Below, in pieces: positions 1-8,638 of a stretch of DNA of 64,000 bases. The notes under the pieces are model-generated. The model was given only the letters and a program-made list of their open reading frames with translations. It was not told the origin of the DNA and ran no database searches. Position 1 is the stretch's first letter. Every line of letters begins with the position of its first letter. The stretch spans positions 1,054,001-1,118,000 of the forward strand of contig NZ_JACIET010000001.1 of the NCBI RefSeq assembly GCF_014197015.1, read 5' to 3'. The DNA is from Niveibacterium umoris (GTDB lineage: Bacteria > Pseudomonadota > Gammaproteobacteria > Burkholderiales > Rhodocyclaceae). A program made the position numbers and the translations under genes.

Positions 1-1
1 C

Positions 2-1210
2 GCTCGCTTTGGGCACGAGGTGGAGATTCGTGAAGCCGGTCCGATGGCCGGCGGCATGATGCGCTTCGGCATTCCGAAGTATCGGCTGCCTCGCGAAGTG
101 CTGGATGCGGAAGTCCGGCGTATCGAGGCTCTGGGCGTCACGATCCGCCTCAATGCCAAGGTCGACAGCCTGCTCAAGGCCCGCGATGAAGGCGGGTTCG
201 ACGCGGCCTTTGTCGCGGTGGGCGCGCACCTCTCCAAGCGAGCCTGGGTTCCGGCCGGCGAAGCAGCCCGGATCATGGATGCGCTGAGCGTGCTGCGCGG
301 GGTCGAGATGGGCGAGAAGCCCCTGCTCGGTCGCCGCGTGCTGGTGTATGGCGGCGGCAACACTGCCATCGACGTGGCGCGCACCGCCCGCCGCCTGGGG
401 GCCGAAGAGGCTGTCATCATCTACCGTCGCACCCGCGACCGCATGCCTGCACATGACTCCGAGGTGCAGGAGGCGCTCGACGAAGGGGTCATGTTCCGCT
501 GGCTCTCGACGATCAAGATGGGCACCGACAGCGCAGCGGGCGAGACGTTCACGATCGAGAAGATGGCGCTGGACGACACCGGATTCCCGCAACCGACCGG
601 CGAGTTCGAAACCATCGAAGCCGATTCGCTGGTGCTGGCCCTGGGGCAGGAAGTCGACCTGTCGCTGCTCGACGACGTCAAAGGACTGACACTGCACAAC
701 GGCGTCGTGAAGGTGGATGCGCACATGATGACCGACTGCCCGGGGATCTTCGCGGGCGGCGACATGGTGCCATCGGAACGCACGGTCACCGTCGCACTCG
801 GGCACGGGAAGAAGGCCGCCCGTTACATCGATGCATGGTTGCGCGGCACCCGCGTCGAGGACACGCCCAAACATTCGCTTGCCAGTTTCGAGCGCCTCAA
901 CCCGTGGTACTACACCGACGCCCCGCGCACAGTGCAGGCCGAACTCGAACGTGCCCGGCGCGAGTCGAGCTTCGACGAAGTCGTCAGTGGGCTGAATGCC
1001 GACAACGCCCTGTTCGAGGCGCGGCGCTGCCTGTCGTGCGGCAACTGTTTCGAATGCGATAACTGCTACGGCGTCTGCCCAGACAACGCGGTGATCAAGC
1101 TTGGGCCGGGCAAACGCTTCAGCATCAATCTTGACTACTGCAAGGGCTGTGGTCTGTGCGCCGAGGAATGCCCGTGCGGCGCGATCGACATGGTGCCGGA
1201 ATCGATCTGA
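2..1210 (+). CDS. GltD-like FAD/NAD(P) oxidoreductase with C-terminal ferredoxin domain (5' partial)
   Basis: The reading frame is open to the left edge, so the N-terminal FAD-binding glycine motif is missing. The visible part begins inside the GltD/dihydropyrimidine-dehydrogenase-type domain with the conserved stretch GGMMRFGIPKYRLP. A second Rossmann motif, YGGGNTAIDVA, near nt 350 would bind NAD(P)H. A C-terminal segment (nt 1027-1190) carries a cysteine-rich CLSCGNCFECDNCYGVCP motif and a second CKGCGLCAEECPCGAI motif, so two [4Fe-4S] clusters are likely. Proteins of this build move electrons between NAD(P)H and ferredoxin or a 2-oxoacid:ferredoxin oxidoreductase. That partner would lie left of the window and is inferred, not seen. 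The gene ends convergent with argB. Confidence 0.85.
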   Translation, partial: ARFGHEVEIREAGPMAGGMMRFGIPKYRLPREVLDAEVRRIEALGVTIRLNAKVDSLLKARDEGGFDAAFVAVGAHLSKRAWVPAGEAARIMDALSVLRGVEMGEKPLLGRRVLVYGGGNTAIDVARTARRLGAEEAVIIYRRTRDRMPAHDSEVQEALDEGVMFRWLSTIKMGTDSAAGETFTIEKMALDDTGFPQPTGEFETIEADSLVLALGQEVDLSLLDDVKGLTLHNGVVKVDAHMMTDCPGIFAGGDMVPSERTVTVALGHGKKAARYIDAWLRGTRVEDTPKHSLASFERLNPWYYTDAPRTVQAELERARRESSFDEVVSGLNADNALFEARRCLSCGNCFECDNCYGVCPDNAVIKLGPGKRFSINLDYCKGCGLCAEECPCGAIDMVPESI

Positions 1211-1263
1211 GCCCGTTTGGCGGGAGAACGCTGCTGCGCGGGCACGGAAGCCATCGCAGTTAG

Positions 1264-1344
1264 CGCAATGGGCCAGCGGATCTTCGGCGCCCGGGCCAAC
1301 GCGAGCCCAACGCCGATCGCTCGCCGAGGATCGGCGCCATTGCG
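1264..1344. other. Nested inverted repeats between convergent genes
   Basis: An outer 8-bp stem (1264-1271 with 1337-1344) and an inner 8-bp stem (1311-1318 with 1329-1336) share adjacent right arms in the 153-bp gap between the GltD-like gene and argB. There is no T-tract on either strand, so this is not a canonical intrinsic terminator. A convergent-gene transcription stop or simple chance are both possible. Confidence 0.25.
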
Positions 1345-1363
1345 TCGCCGCATTTGGCGCTGC

Positions 1364-2284
1364 TCAAGTCCCGCCGAAGTAGCGCAATGTGTCGGCCCCG
1401 AAGTCCGGCCCGCGACGCGACCGGATCAAGGAGCCGATGCCTTCGCTGCCCAGCACCTCAAGCAGCAAGGCGTTCGGCACGCGGGCGTCGAGCAGTTTCG
1501 CCGAACCAATGCCGCCCTTCAAGGCATCGACAACCGGCGCAAGCCTTGCGCGCAGATCCGCCGCCAAGCCCCCCGTGGATGCGAGCAACGCCTCCGCCGC
1601 AGCAATGCCCAGGCTCGACTGGACGTGCCCGTTCGCGTCAGTGAGCCCAGGAGAGTCGGCCATCACCAGGAGCTTTTCGGCGTGCATTGCCTCGGCGATC
1701 CGCGCAGCGGCGGCATCGGCGTCCACAAAGGTGGCAGCGCCATCGTTGCCGGCGGCGATCGGCATGATCACCGGCACGAAATTGCGTGTCTGAAGCAGAC
1801 GAATGATTTCGGCATCAATCCCGGCAACCTCGCCGAACACGACTTGGCCGGTTTCCGGCGATCCGTCGGCGTGCATCACACCCCGAATCAATGGACCATC
1901 CAGGCCACTCAGCCCAACCGCCTTGCCGCCGTTTCGATTGATCAGGGCAACGATTTCCTGATTGAGTTCTCCGAGCACCATCTCGACATAGTCACGCGTC
2001 TGCGTCGCGCCGGATCCGTCAGTTGCCCCGCCTGTGTCGGCAAGCCCCAAACGACGGAGGAAGGCAGGGATGTTCGGCCCACCACCGTGCACCACCACCA
2101 GACGAATGCCTACCAGCTGCAGCAAGGCTACGTCGCGCGCAAAACCCGCCTTGAGCGACGGATCAGCAACCGCCTGCCCGCCAATCTTGATGACCAAGGT
2201 CTTGCCATGCAGGCTGCGGATGTAAGGGAGCGCCTCACCAAGAATGGCTGCGCGCTGGCGCGGGCTGAGAGCGGCGGTGGGCAT
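1364..2284 (-). CDS. argB: Acetylglutamate kinase-like protein (divergent ArgB)
   Basis: The product (306 residues from ATG 2284) belongs to the amino-acid kinase family. It has the nucleotide-binding KIGGQA start, the acetylglutamate-binding VHGGGP loop, an RDYVEMVLGELNQEIV helix, GGKAVGLSGLDG and a C-terminal ALLLEVLGSEGIGSLI segment, all in ArgB order. The expected step is phosphorylation of N-acetylglutamate in arginine synthesis. Several positions differ from usual betaproteobacterial ArgB (KIGGQA where KYGGNA is common, DADAAA where NAD is common), so it may be a second, divergent copy. A TTG at 2308 in the same frame would overlap the upstream EIIA stop. The ATG at 2284 fits the family N-terminus better. 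Confidence 0.75.
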   Translation of the reverse strand: MPTAALSPRQRAAILGEALPYIRSLHGKTLVIKIGGQAVADPSLKAGFARDVALLQLVGIRLVVVHGGGPNIPAFLRRLGLADTGGATDGSGATQTRDYVEMVLGELNQEIVALINRNGGKAVGLSGLDGPLIRGVMHADGSPETGQVVFGEVAGIDAEIIRLLQTRNFVPVIMPIAAGNDGAATFVDADAAAARIAEAMHAEKLLVMADSPGLTDANGHVQSSLGIAAAEALLASTGGLAADLRARLAPVVDALKGGIGSAKLLDARVPNALLLEVLGSEGIGSLIRSRRGPDFGADTLRYFGGT

Positions 2285-2304
2285 AGGCGTTGTGGTCCAA
2301 GAGG

Positions 2305-2766
2305 TCAATCATGTACCCGGATCGGGGCGAAGCAACGCGCGACCGACGCAGCGTCGGCCGCACTCCGCAGGCTTTCCCTGAAGCTGCGCTCGCCGAAGTG
2401 CGTGGCGATCGACGACAGCAATTCCAGATGCTGCTGCGGTGAATCCGACGGCACGATGAGCGCGAGGAAATCGGACACCGGCTTGCTATCGGGCGCATCG
2501 AATGCGAGCGGAATTTGCGGGCGCGCGAATACCGCCACCGGCCGCTTCGCCTCGGCCATCCGGGCGTGTGGAATTGCCACGCAATAGCCCAGACCGGTCG
2601 ATCCAAGCTGCTCGCGCGCGGCGAGGCTCTCGGCGATCCGGTCTCGCGGCAGGCAATGCCGACGCGCCATGTGCCGGGCAATCTCCTCGAGCAAGGCATG
2701 CCGCGTCGTCACATGCAGATCGATCAAAACGTCATCGGGTTCAAGGAGGGGGTGGTCTGCATTCAT
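2305..2766 (-). CDS. PTS EIIA domain protein (PtsN/fructose type)
   Basis: A 153-residue stand-alone EIIA of the fructose/mannitol/nitrogen class. The motif GSTGLGYCVAIPHARM contains the phospho-accepting His67, followed by FDAPDSKPV and PQQHLELLSSIATHF, which match the PtsN fold from end to end. Such proteins receive phosphate from the NPr branch and act mainly as regulators. The frame stays open upstream into guaC, but upstream residues look like an antisense shadow. The start was placed at the ATG giving the PtsN-like N-terminus; an ATG at 2805 is the alternative. It lies between guaC and argB on the same strand, with 20 bases to the argB ATG, suggesting co-transcription. Confidence 0.75.
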   Translation of the reverse strand: MNADHPLLEPDDVLIDLHVTTRHALLEEIARHMARRHCLPRDRIAESLAAREQLGSTGLGYCVAIPHARMAEAKRPVAVFARPQIPLAFDAPDSKPVSDFLALIVPSDSPQQHLELLSSIATHFGERSFRESLRSAADAASVARCFAPIRVHD

Positions 2767-2926
2767 GTTCGCAAAGTCCGGTTGCAAATAAGTGAAGTCG
2801 GACATCCAGTCGGGTTCGGTCGCGGGCCCAGAGGGCTTGGTGCCCATCTTGCCCGCCGGTACGCCGGTACCTATCGAAATGCTCGGCCCGGTGCGGCAGC
2901 CGTGGGGCTCCGCCGCGTACGACGGT

Positions 2927-3967
2927 TCAGGACTTCCCGAAGACCTCGTTAAGCTGTTGGCCGACGCGGATGAAGGTCGTCCGTTTCGAGAGCTCCTTGA
3001 GCTTGCGGGCGCCGACATAGGTGCAGGCCGAACGCACGCCGCCGAGCAAATCCTGCAGCGTGCCGTCTACCGGGCCGCGGTAGTCGATGAGCACTTCCTT
3101 GCCTTCCGATGCGCGGTACTCGGCCACGCCGCCAGCGTATTTCTGCATGGCGGTGCGCGAGCTCATGCCGTAGAAGCGCATCTTGCGGGCACCGTCGATC
3201 TCCACCAGTTCGCCAGAACACTCATCGTGCCCCGCCAGCATGCCGCCGAGCATGACGAAGTCCGCACCGCCACCGAAGGCCTTTGCAACGTCACCCGGCG
3301 TCGTGCATCCGCCGTCGGCGCAGATCAGGCCGCTGAGACCATGCGCCGCATCGGCGCATTCGATGATGGCCGAAAGTTGCGGATAGCCGACCCCGGTCAT
3401 CTTGCGTGTCGTGCACACCGACCCCGGACCGATGCCTACCTTGACGATATCGGCCCCGCCCAGAATCAGCTCTTCGGTCATCTCGCCGGTAACGACGTTG
3501 CCGGCCATGATCGTCAGCGCGGGGAACTCTTCCCGCAGCTTATGGATGAAGTCGACGAAGGCCTTGGTATAGCCGTTCGCGACATCGATACACACCGCCG
3601 TGATGGCGGTGCCAGCCCGCTCCATGACACGGCGGAACTTCTTGATGTCGGGCGCCGCGATTCCCATCGAATAGAAGTTGGTCGCGTCCGGCGGCAGCGA
3701 AGTGAAATGCGCGACCAGCTGGTCTTCGTCGTAATGCTTGTGAAGGGCTGTCGCAAGCTTTTGCCGGGCGAGTGCGTTCGCCATCTCGAAAGTGCCGGTG
3801 ACGTCCATGTTGGCCGCGATGATCGGCACGCCACGGTAGTGACGCTTGGAATGGTGGAAGACGTAATCCCGCGAGATATCAACCTCAGAGCGGGAGGTCA
3901 GCGTCGAGCGCTTCGGACGTATCAGCACGTCCTTGAAGTCGAGTTTGAAATCCTGTTCGATGCGCAT
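2927..3967 (-). CDS. guaC: GMP reductase
   Basis: The 346-residue product matches the family length. It reduces GMP to IMP with NADPH in purine salvage. The IMPDH/GMPR barrel is recognisable from N-terminal [13 protein letters not shown], through the MAGNVVTGE strand, to the catalytic loop [20 protein letters not shown] with nucleophile Cys185. No CBS insertion is present, which separates it from IMP dehydrogenase. The start ATG is preceded by a purine-rich GAGAGGA site. Its 5' side faces the DUF4124 gene across a 265-base divergent gap. The EIIA-like gene follows on the same strand. Confidence 0.95.
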   Translation of the reverse strand: MRIEQDFKLDFKDVLIRPKRSTLTSRSEVDISRDYVFHHSKRHYRGVPIIAANMDVTGTFEMANALARQKLATALHKHYDEDQLVAHFTSLPPDATNFYSMGIAAPDIKKFRRVMERAGTAITAVCIDVANGYTKAFVDFIHKLREEFPALTIMAGNVVTGEMTEELILGGADIVKVGIGPGSVCTTRKMTGVGYPQLSAIIECADAAHGLSGLICADGGCTTPGDVAKAFGGGADFVMLGGMLAGHDECSGELVEIDGARKMRFYGMSSRTAMQKYAGGVAEYRASEGKEVLIDYRGPVDGTLQDLLGGVRSACTYVGARKLKELSKRTTFIRVGQQLNEVFGKS

Positions 3968-4232
3968 GTTTCAATCCTCTCTAAAACTGGGTGCCGCGGA
4001 TCTTGTCGGGCCGCGCAAACGCGCATGATGCACTCTTTCGCCCCGGCGGCACGTCCCCAATTGGACTAGATACCGTGGGCTGGGCGTTGCTGCACGGGTC
4101 GCAAAAACACACCGACACCTTCAACGGTGATCGATCATAATCCTGTCGTCCGGAGCAGCGTGGAAGGCGTGTCCAGTGGCCGCGCGGCGATCATCAAGAC
4201 GGGCATTACATCTTCTCGAACCAACGACGACC
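3968..4232. promoter_or_regulatory. Divergent intergenic region guaC / DUF4124 gene
   Basis: This 265-base gap separates two divergently read genes and must hold at least one promoter for each. The guaC ribosome-binding site lies just inside it. A CATAAT sequence at about 4136-4141 could be a -10 for the rightward gene, but I see no well-placed -35. No other clear element was found. Confidence 0.4.
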
Positions 4233-4856
4233 ATGAAGCTCCTTATCGCCCTCTTCGCTTGCTGGATGCTCGCTTCGCCGCTCGCGCATGCCACCACGTT
4301 CAAATGCCAGGCGGCGAACGGCCGCGTGATCTTTCAGGACATTCCCTGCTCTGCCGAGACGACCACTGCCAATGTCACCGGCGCTCAGACAATGGTGGCG
4401 CCCGACGCGTGGCGTTTCGAGCGCATTGATGAAGCGGGCGGCAGGGGCATCTGTCTGATTGTCTCGCCCCCGATCGCGATCGGCTCGCGCAGCCGCTCAG
4501 CCGGTCAGGTGCAGATCCGGATCGAGCACACGAAAGAAATGGTGGAGGCGCTGATTACGCCGGTCGCACAGGTCGGATCGCCAACAACACCGTTTGATTC
4601 GAACCTGGCCGAGGTCGGCATCTATGTCCCGGGGCAGCGCTTTCTCGGGGATGTGCGACTCACCCCGGCGGGCGCCCTGCGCGTCGGTGCTGCCGACACC
4701 GCCTTGCTCACGGACTATCTGGTCCACGACGACAATCTGACCGTACGGGTGCGCTACATGAAGGCCAACGGCCTGCGTGAGAGCGTGCGTCAGACAATGA
4801 GCGGATTTGTCGCAAACCTGCAACTCGCGAAGGACTGCGTTCGGACGCTGCGCTGA
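4233..4856 (+). CDS. Secreted DUF4124-domain protein
   Basis: The product is 207 residues. It opens with a short signal peptide (MKLLIALFACWMLASPLAHA), predicted to be cleaved after the AHA. A DUF4124-like segment follows immediately: FKCQAANGRVIFQDIPC, with two cysteines that could form a disulfide. The remaining 160 residues show no family I recognise. The protein is probably periplasmic and its function is unknown. The frame begins upstream at 4176, but the ATG at 4233 gives a proper signal peptide. The gene ends convergent with hypB, 19 bases away, with no T-tract terminator between them. Confidence 0.75.
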   Translation: MKLLIALFACWMLASPLAHATTFKCQAANGRVIFQDIPCSAETTTANVTGAQTMVAPDAWRFERIDEAGGRGICLIVSPPIAIGSRSRSAGQVQIRIEHTKEMVEALITPVAQVGSPTTPFDSNLAEVGIYVPGQRFLGDVRLTPAGALRVGAADTALLTDYLVHDDNLTVRVRYMKANGLRESVRQTMSGFVANLQLAKDCVRTLR

Positions 4857-4875
4857 GCTCGACGCTTGCGTTTGC

Positions 4876-5703
4876 TCAGGCTTGCGCCGCTTCGCTGGCA
4901 CTCTGCCGTGCGTGCAAGGCCTGCGATTCGCGCGCGGATGAAATCCAGTCGAGCCAGACATCCATCCCCTCGCCGCTGCTTGCCGACAGTTGGATGATCT
5001 CGATCGCCGGATTGACGGTGCGAGCGTAATCGCAGCAGCGCGCGACATCGAAGCGAAGGTGTGGCAGCAGGTCGATCTTGGTGAGGATCATCAGATCGGC
5101 GGCCGCGAACATGTCCGGATACTTGAGCGGCTTGTCTTCGCCCTCGGTCACCGACAGGAACACCACTTTGTGGGCTTCGCCAAGGTCGAAACCGGACGGG
5201 CACACCAGATTTCCGACGTTTTCGATGAACAGCACGCCGCTGACCGGCATCGAAAGCTTCTCCAGTGCCTTCTCGACCATGGCTGCATCGAGATGGCACC
5301 CGCGCCCGGTATTGACCTGCAAGGCTCGGACACCGGTTTCGCGAATGCGTTGCGCATCGAAATCGGTCTGCTGATCGCCCTCGATTACCGCAAGGGGCAG
5401 GCGATCTGCCAGGCGCTTGAGCGATTCAACCAGCAAGGTGGTTTTCCCTGAACCCGGGCTGGACACCAGGTTGAGAGCCAGCACGCCGGCACGAGCGAAG
5501 GCCGCGCGATTGCGCGCGGCGATTTCGTCGTTGCGGCCAAGGATGTCTTCTTGTATTTCGAGTACACGAGCCTGGCTCATTCCGGGGATTTCAACGCCAG
5601 CCGGGCCATGCCCGAAATGCAGCGACTCGCTGGCCGGCACCGTCTTGGGTCGCGAACGCGCCGTCGGACGGTACGGATTTCCACACCCACACACCTCACA
5701 CAT
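4876..5703 (-). CDS. hypB: Hydrogenase nickel incorporation GTPase HypB
   Basis: HypB is the GTPase that, with HypA, inserts nickel into the hydrogenase large subunit. The 275-residue product begins MCEVCGCGN, the N-terminal CxxCxC nickel-binding motif. Its P-loop SSPGSGKTT is at residues 81-89, followed by [10 protein letters not shown] and the metal-site GRGCHLD of the G domain. There is no long histidine-rich stretch; only HFGHG is present, so nickel storage is probably minor. The start at 5703 is fixed by the CxxCxC motif, since the frame runs on upstream into hypA. It is the last gene of the minus-strand hydrogenase operon, 10 bases after hypA. Confidence 0.95.
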   Translation of the reverse strand: MCEVCGCGNPYRPTARSRPKTVPASESLHFGHGPAGVEIPGMSQARVLEIQEDILGRNDEIAARNRAAFARAGVLALNLVSSPGSGKTTLLVESLKRLADRLPLAVIEGDQQTDFDAQRIRETGVRALQVNTGRGCHLDAAMVEKALEKLSMPVSGVLFIENVGNLVCPSGFDLGEAHKVVFLSVTEGEDKPLKYPDMFAAADLMILTKIDLLPHLRFDVARCCDYARTVNPAIEIIQLSASSGEGMDVWLDWISSARESQALHARQSASEAAQA

Positions 5704-5713
5704 ACAGCCCCTT

Positions 5714-6076
5714 CTACCTCGTTTCCGCGATGGCCTTGCGCTCTTCAACGACGATGGAACGAACACGCATCTCGGTGCCTTGCAGGATTTCCAGCCCACC
5801 ACGCCCGCAGATTCCACAGGGCTGGTAACGAATCTCGATAGCCTGCTCCCCACCGCAATCATGGCAGCGCGCCCGTGCTGGCAACCGTAACACATGTACA
5901 GTGGCGCCCTCGGCACGTGTATGCAACATGGCGCTCGTCAAAGCAAACAACAAGGCGTCTTCTTCGACACCGGCCAGGTCACCCAGTTCTAGCGTAATGG
6001 CGAGCACCCGCGCGCCAGGCTCGGCGCTGCGTTCCACAATGGCGACGACCTGTTCGGCCAGCGATGCCTCATGCAC
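5714..6076 (-). CDS. hypA: Hydrogenase maturation nickel metallochaperone HypA
   Basis: HypA delivers nickel to the hydrogenase precursor together with HypB. The 120-residue product has the essential N-terminal nickel ligands (MHE) and a zinc site built from C71xxC74 (CHDC) and C87xxC90 (CGIC). The usual acidic strand [16 protein letters not shown] lies between. Its start overlaps the end of the upstream protease gene by 8 bases and hypB follows after 10 bases, so translation is probably coupled. Confidence 0.95.
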   Translation of the reverse strand: MHEASLAEQVVAIVERSAEPGARVLAITLELGDLAGVEEDALLFALTSAMLHTRAEGATVHVLRLPARARCHDCGGEQAIEIRYQPCGICGRGGLEILQGTEMRVRSIVVEERKAIAETR

Positions 6077-6554
6077 AGAGAGCCTCCGACACGCCTCGCG
6101 CCCGCACCACCCAATCGATCAAACCCCGCCACGCAGCTTCAACGCCTTCGTTCGCCGCGGCAGACAAGGGCGCGCCGAGTTCGAAGGACTCCCCGCGCAC
6201 CGACAGGATCTCTGCACGAGGCGATGCACCGCCGACCACTTTCGCGTGAACCTCAAGCAATCCTTGTGGCGACACCGCATGCGTCGAATAGCTCGCATCC
6301 GCCTGGGCCGATACCGACTCGAAGCGGGCACCGGCTTCGCCGGATGCGCGCGCGTCGATGAACAGCACGCGGCGACGCCCGACTAAATCCAGGGCGTGTT
6401 CGATGTTCAGTTGGAAGTCGACAACCACTTCAACATCGTCCGCACGCTGATCCACCAGCCAGCCAGCCAGCTTGTCACCGAGCAGCGGGCCCACCGCATC
6501 GTCACCGCGACCGGGATTGCCAAAGGCCAGAACCAGCAATGGCGCGGGCGTCAC
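6069..6554 (-). CDS. hoxW: Hydrogenase maturation endopeptidase (HoxW-like)
   Basis: This aspartic-type endopeptidase of the HybD/HyaD/HoxW family cleaves the C-terminal tail of the hydrogenase large subunit after nickel insertion. The 161-residue product shows the family opening LAFGNPGRGDDAVGP. Likely metal-recognition residues are Asp19 (often Glu in HybD), Asp67 in FIDA and His92 in THAVSP. It starts with GTG and overlaps the hoxH stop as GTGA, so translation is coupled to its substrate. The hoxW symbol rests on position next to hoxH. Confidence 0.85.
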   Translation of the reverse strand: MTPAPLLVLAFGNPGRGDDAVGPLLGDKLAGWLVDQRADDVEVVVDFQLNIEHALDLVGRRRVLFIDARASGEAGARFESVSAQADASYSTHAVSPQGLLEVHAKVVGGASPRAEILSVRGESFELGAPLSAAANEGVEAAWRGLIDWVVRARGVSEALCA

Positions 6555-8050
6555 AGCACCGCCTCGCGGCTAAGTTCCCCATTCCCGCCCTTGACGAGAC
6601 GGCTCACCACATCGCCATCCGGTGCGATTGCCTCGATGCTGAGCGGCATCTTGCCCACGGCATGCGTTGCGCACGACAGGCAGGGATCGTAGGCCCGAAT
6701 TGCAACCTCGATTCGGTTCAGCAGACCCTCGCTGATCTCGCGGCCATCAAAACACTCTGCCGCCACCGCCCGCACCGATTCGTTCATGGCAGTGTTGTTG
6801 CTGGTCGTCGAAACGATCAGGTTGGCCATGGTGACCAGGTCATTCGAGTCGATCTTGTAGTGATGGAACAGCGTGCCACGCGGTGCTTCGATAACGCCGA
6901 CGCCTTCGCGCAATGGCTTGCCGCTGCGGGACAGATCTGTCCCGGTGATCTCCGGATCATCCAGCAACTCGGCAATCGCTTCGGCGCAGTGAAGCAGCTC
7001 GATCATTCGCGCCCAGTGGTAAGCCAGTGTCGCCTGTACCGGCTGCCCTGCGCCCTGCGCCATGAAGTCCACCCGCGCCGCCTCGGCACGCGGCGTGGGA
7101 ATGTGATCGCAGTTGTTGACCCGCGCCAGCGGCCCCACGCGATACCAGCCCTGCTCCTTGCCCAAGGCCGTCAGGAAGGGAAACTTCATGTAGCTCCACG
7201 ACTTGACCTCTTCGTGAAGGATGGCGTTGTAGCCCCGGTAATCGAAGTGATCGAGAACGATCCCGCCTGCTGCATCCTTGACACGGATGCCACCGTGGTA
7301 CAACTCGAGCCCGCCGTCCGGCGCAACCAGGGACAGGAAGTTCGAGTTCGCCGCTGCGAAACCGCGGTTTGCCGGCTCGTCCGCAAGGTAGAGCTGGCGC
7401 GCGATTGCCAGCCCGTGCGCTGCCCAGCCCAATACGGTCAGGATGTCTGACTTGAGGTAGTCACGTTCTTCCTGCGACAGCGGCTTGTTGAAGCCACCTG
7501 GCACCGAGCCGGTGCCGTGCACCCGTTTGCCGGTCAGCACGCGAATCACTTCCTGCCCGAACTTCCGCAGTTTGACGCCGATGAGGCCGATTTCAGGGTG
7601 GTCGGTCAGAACGCCCACGACGTTGCGGTGTGGAACCGGGTCGTCGTAGCCGAACAGCAGGTCCGGCGATGCAAGGTGGAAGAAATGCAGCGCGTGCGAC
7701 TGCAACATCTGGCCAAAATGCAGCAAGCGTCGCAACTTGGTCGCCGTGGGCGAGATCGGCTGATTGCCCGACACGAAGAAGTCCGTGGCTTTGGACGCCG
7801 CCAGCAGGTGGCTCACCGGGCAGATGCCGCAGAGCCGCTGCACCAGCGTCGGTACTTCCCAGTAGGGGCGCCCCTGGATGAACTTCTCGAAGCCACGAAA
7901 CTCGACAACATGCAGGCGCGCCTGACGCACCACACGGTTCTCATCGAGCAAGAGTGTGACCTTGCCATGACCTTCGACACGGCTAACCGGTTCGATCGCC
8001 AGACGTTGCAGACCGATCGTTTCGGTGGCTGTTTCCAGATTTTCGTACAT
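6551..8050 (-). CDS. hoxH: NAD-reducing-type [NiFe] hydrogenase large subunit HoxH
   Basis: The catalytic subunit carries the Ni-Fe(CN)2CO site. The 499-residue product has the N-terminal L1 motif RLCGICPVSH (Cys74, Cys77) and the C-terminal L2 motif DPCLSCATH (Cys457, Cys460, His463). These four cysteines ligate the Ni-Fe centre. ATG 8050 is chosen because upstream residues look like an antisense shadow. Sequence character and neighbours (HoxY, HoxU, HoxF) place it with bidirectional cytoplasmic group 3d enzymes. The tail after His463, presumably removed by the adjacent protease, is 36 residues. No membrane segment or Tat signal is present in the hydrogenase module, so it should be cytoplasmic. 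Confidence 0.95.
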   Translation of the reverse strand: MYENLETATETIGLQRLAIEPVSRVEGHGKVTLLLDENRVVRQARLHVVEFRGFEKFIQGRPYWEVPTLVQRLCGICPVSHLLAASKATDFFVSGNQPISPTATKLRRLLHFGQMLQSHALHFFHLASPDLLFGYDDPVPHRNVVGVLTDHPEIGLIGVKLRKFGQEVIRVLTGKRVHGTGSVPGGFNKPLSQEERDYLKSDILTVLGWAAHGLAIARQLYLADEPANRGFAAANSNFLSLVAPDGGLELYHGGIRVKDAAGGIVLDHFDYRGYNAILHEEVKSWSYMKFPFLTALGKEQGWYRVGPLARVNNCDHIPTPRAEAARVDFMAQGAGQPVQATLAYHWARMIELLHCAEAIAELLDDPEITGTDLSRSGKPLREGVGVIEAPRGTLFHHYKIDSNDLVTMANLIVSTTSNNTAMNESVRAVAAECFDGREISEGLLNRIEVAIRAYDPCLSCATHAVGKMPLSIEAIAPDGDVVSRLVKGGNGELSREAVL

Positions 8051-8064
8051 GCTCGGGCTCCGGC

Positions 8065-8625
8065 TCAGTCGAAACGACGGTTTTCGTAGGCAAGTTGCGG
8101 TTCGCGCCCTTCGACCAACGCGGACAGCAGTTCCCAGAACGCGTCGGCAGGGGGCGGGCAACCCGGCAGCACATAATCGACCCGCACCACTTCGTGGATC
8201 GGCCTTACCTTGTTCAGCAGCAGGGGGATCTCTGCATCGTGCGGAATGTGCGGATTCTCGATTCCGGGGGCCTCGATGTAGGCCTCACGCAGGCACGATT
8301 CAAGCGAAAACTTGTTGCGCACGGCCGGGACTCCACCTGTGATCGCGCAAGAGCCCACGGCAACGATATAGCGGCAGTGCGCGCGGAATTCGCGCAGCAC
8401 TTCGACGTTTTCGACATTGCACAGGCCCCCTTCGATCAGCCCGACGTCGACATGTTCGGAACAGTGCTTGATGTCGGTCAGCGGCGTGCGGTCAAAAGTG
8501 ACGATCTGGGCGAGATCCACGATCCGTTCATCGACGTCGAGAAAGGACATGTGGCACCCGAAGCAACCGGCAAGCGAGCAGGTCGCGACTTTCAGGCGGG
8601 GTGGATGTTCGACTGGGGCGTTCAT
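8065..8625 (-). CDS. hoxY: [NiFe] hydrogenase small subunit HoxY
   Basis: HoxY holds the single proximal iron-sulfur cluster that passes electrons between the Ni-Fe site and the diaphorase. The 186-residue product has SLAGCFGCHMSFLD (Cys21, Cys24), GSCAITGG (Cys93) and PGCPPP (Cys156), the four expected ligands. Its short length and lack of a Tat leader are normal for soluble Hox enzymes. The frame extends upstream to 8997, but that part is a shadow of hoxU2; the ATG at 8625 matches the family start. It lies 14 bases after hoxU2 and 14 before hoxH. Confidence 0.93.
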   Translation of the reverse strand: MNAPVEHPPRLKVATCSLAGCFGCHMSFLDVDERIVDLAQIVTFDRTPLTDIKHCSEHVDVGLIEGGLCNVENVEVLREFRAHCRYIVAVGSCAITGGVPAVRNKFSLESCLREAYIEAPGIENPHIPHDAEIPLLLNKVRPIHEVVRVDYVLPGCPPPADAFWELLSALVEGREPQLAYENRRFD

Positions 8626-8638
8626 GATTGCTCGATTC

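Noticed and set aside
1217-2587. 456-codon plus-strand frame over argB
   Set aside because: Antisense shadow; no family features, while argB and the EIIA gene on the other strand are clear.
2792-4069. 425-codon plus-strand frame over guaC
   Set aside because: Antisense shadow of a well-conserved GMP reductase.
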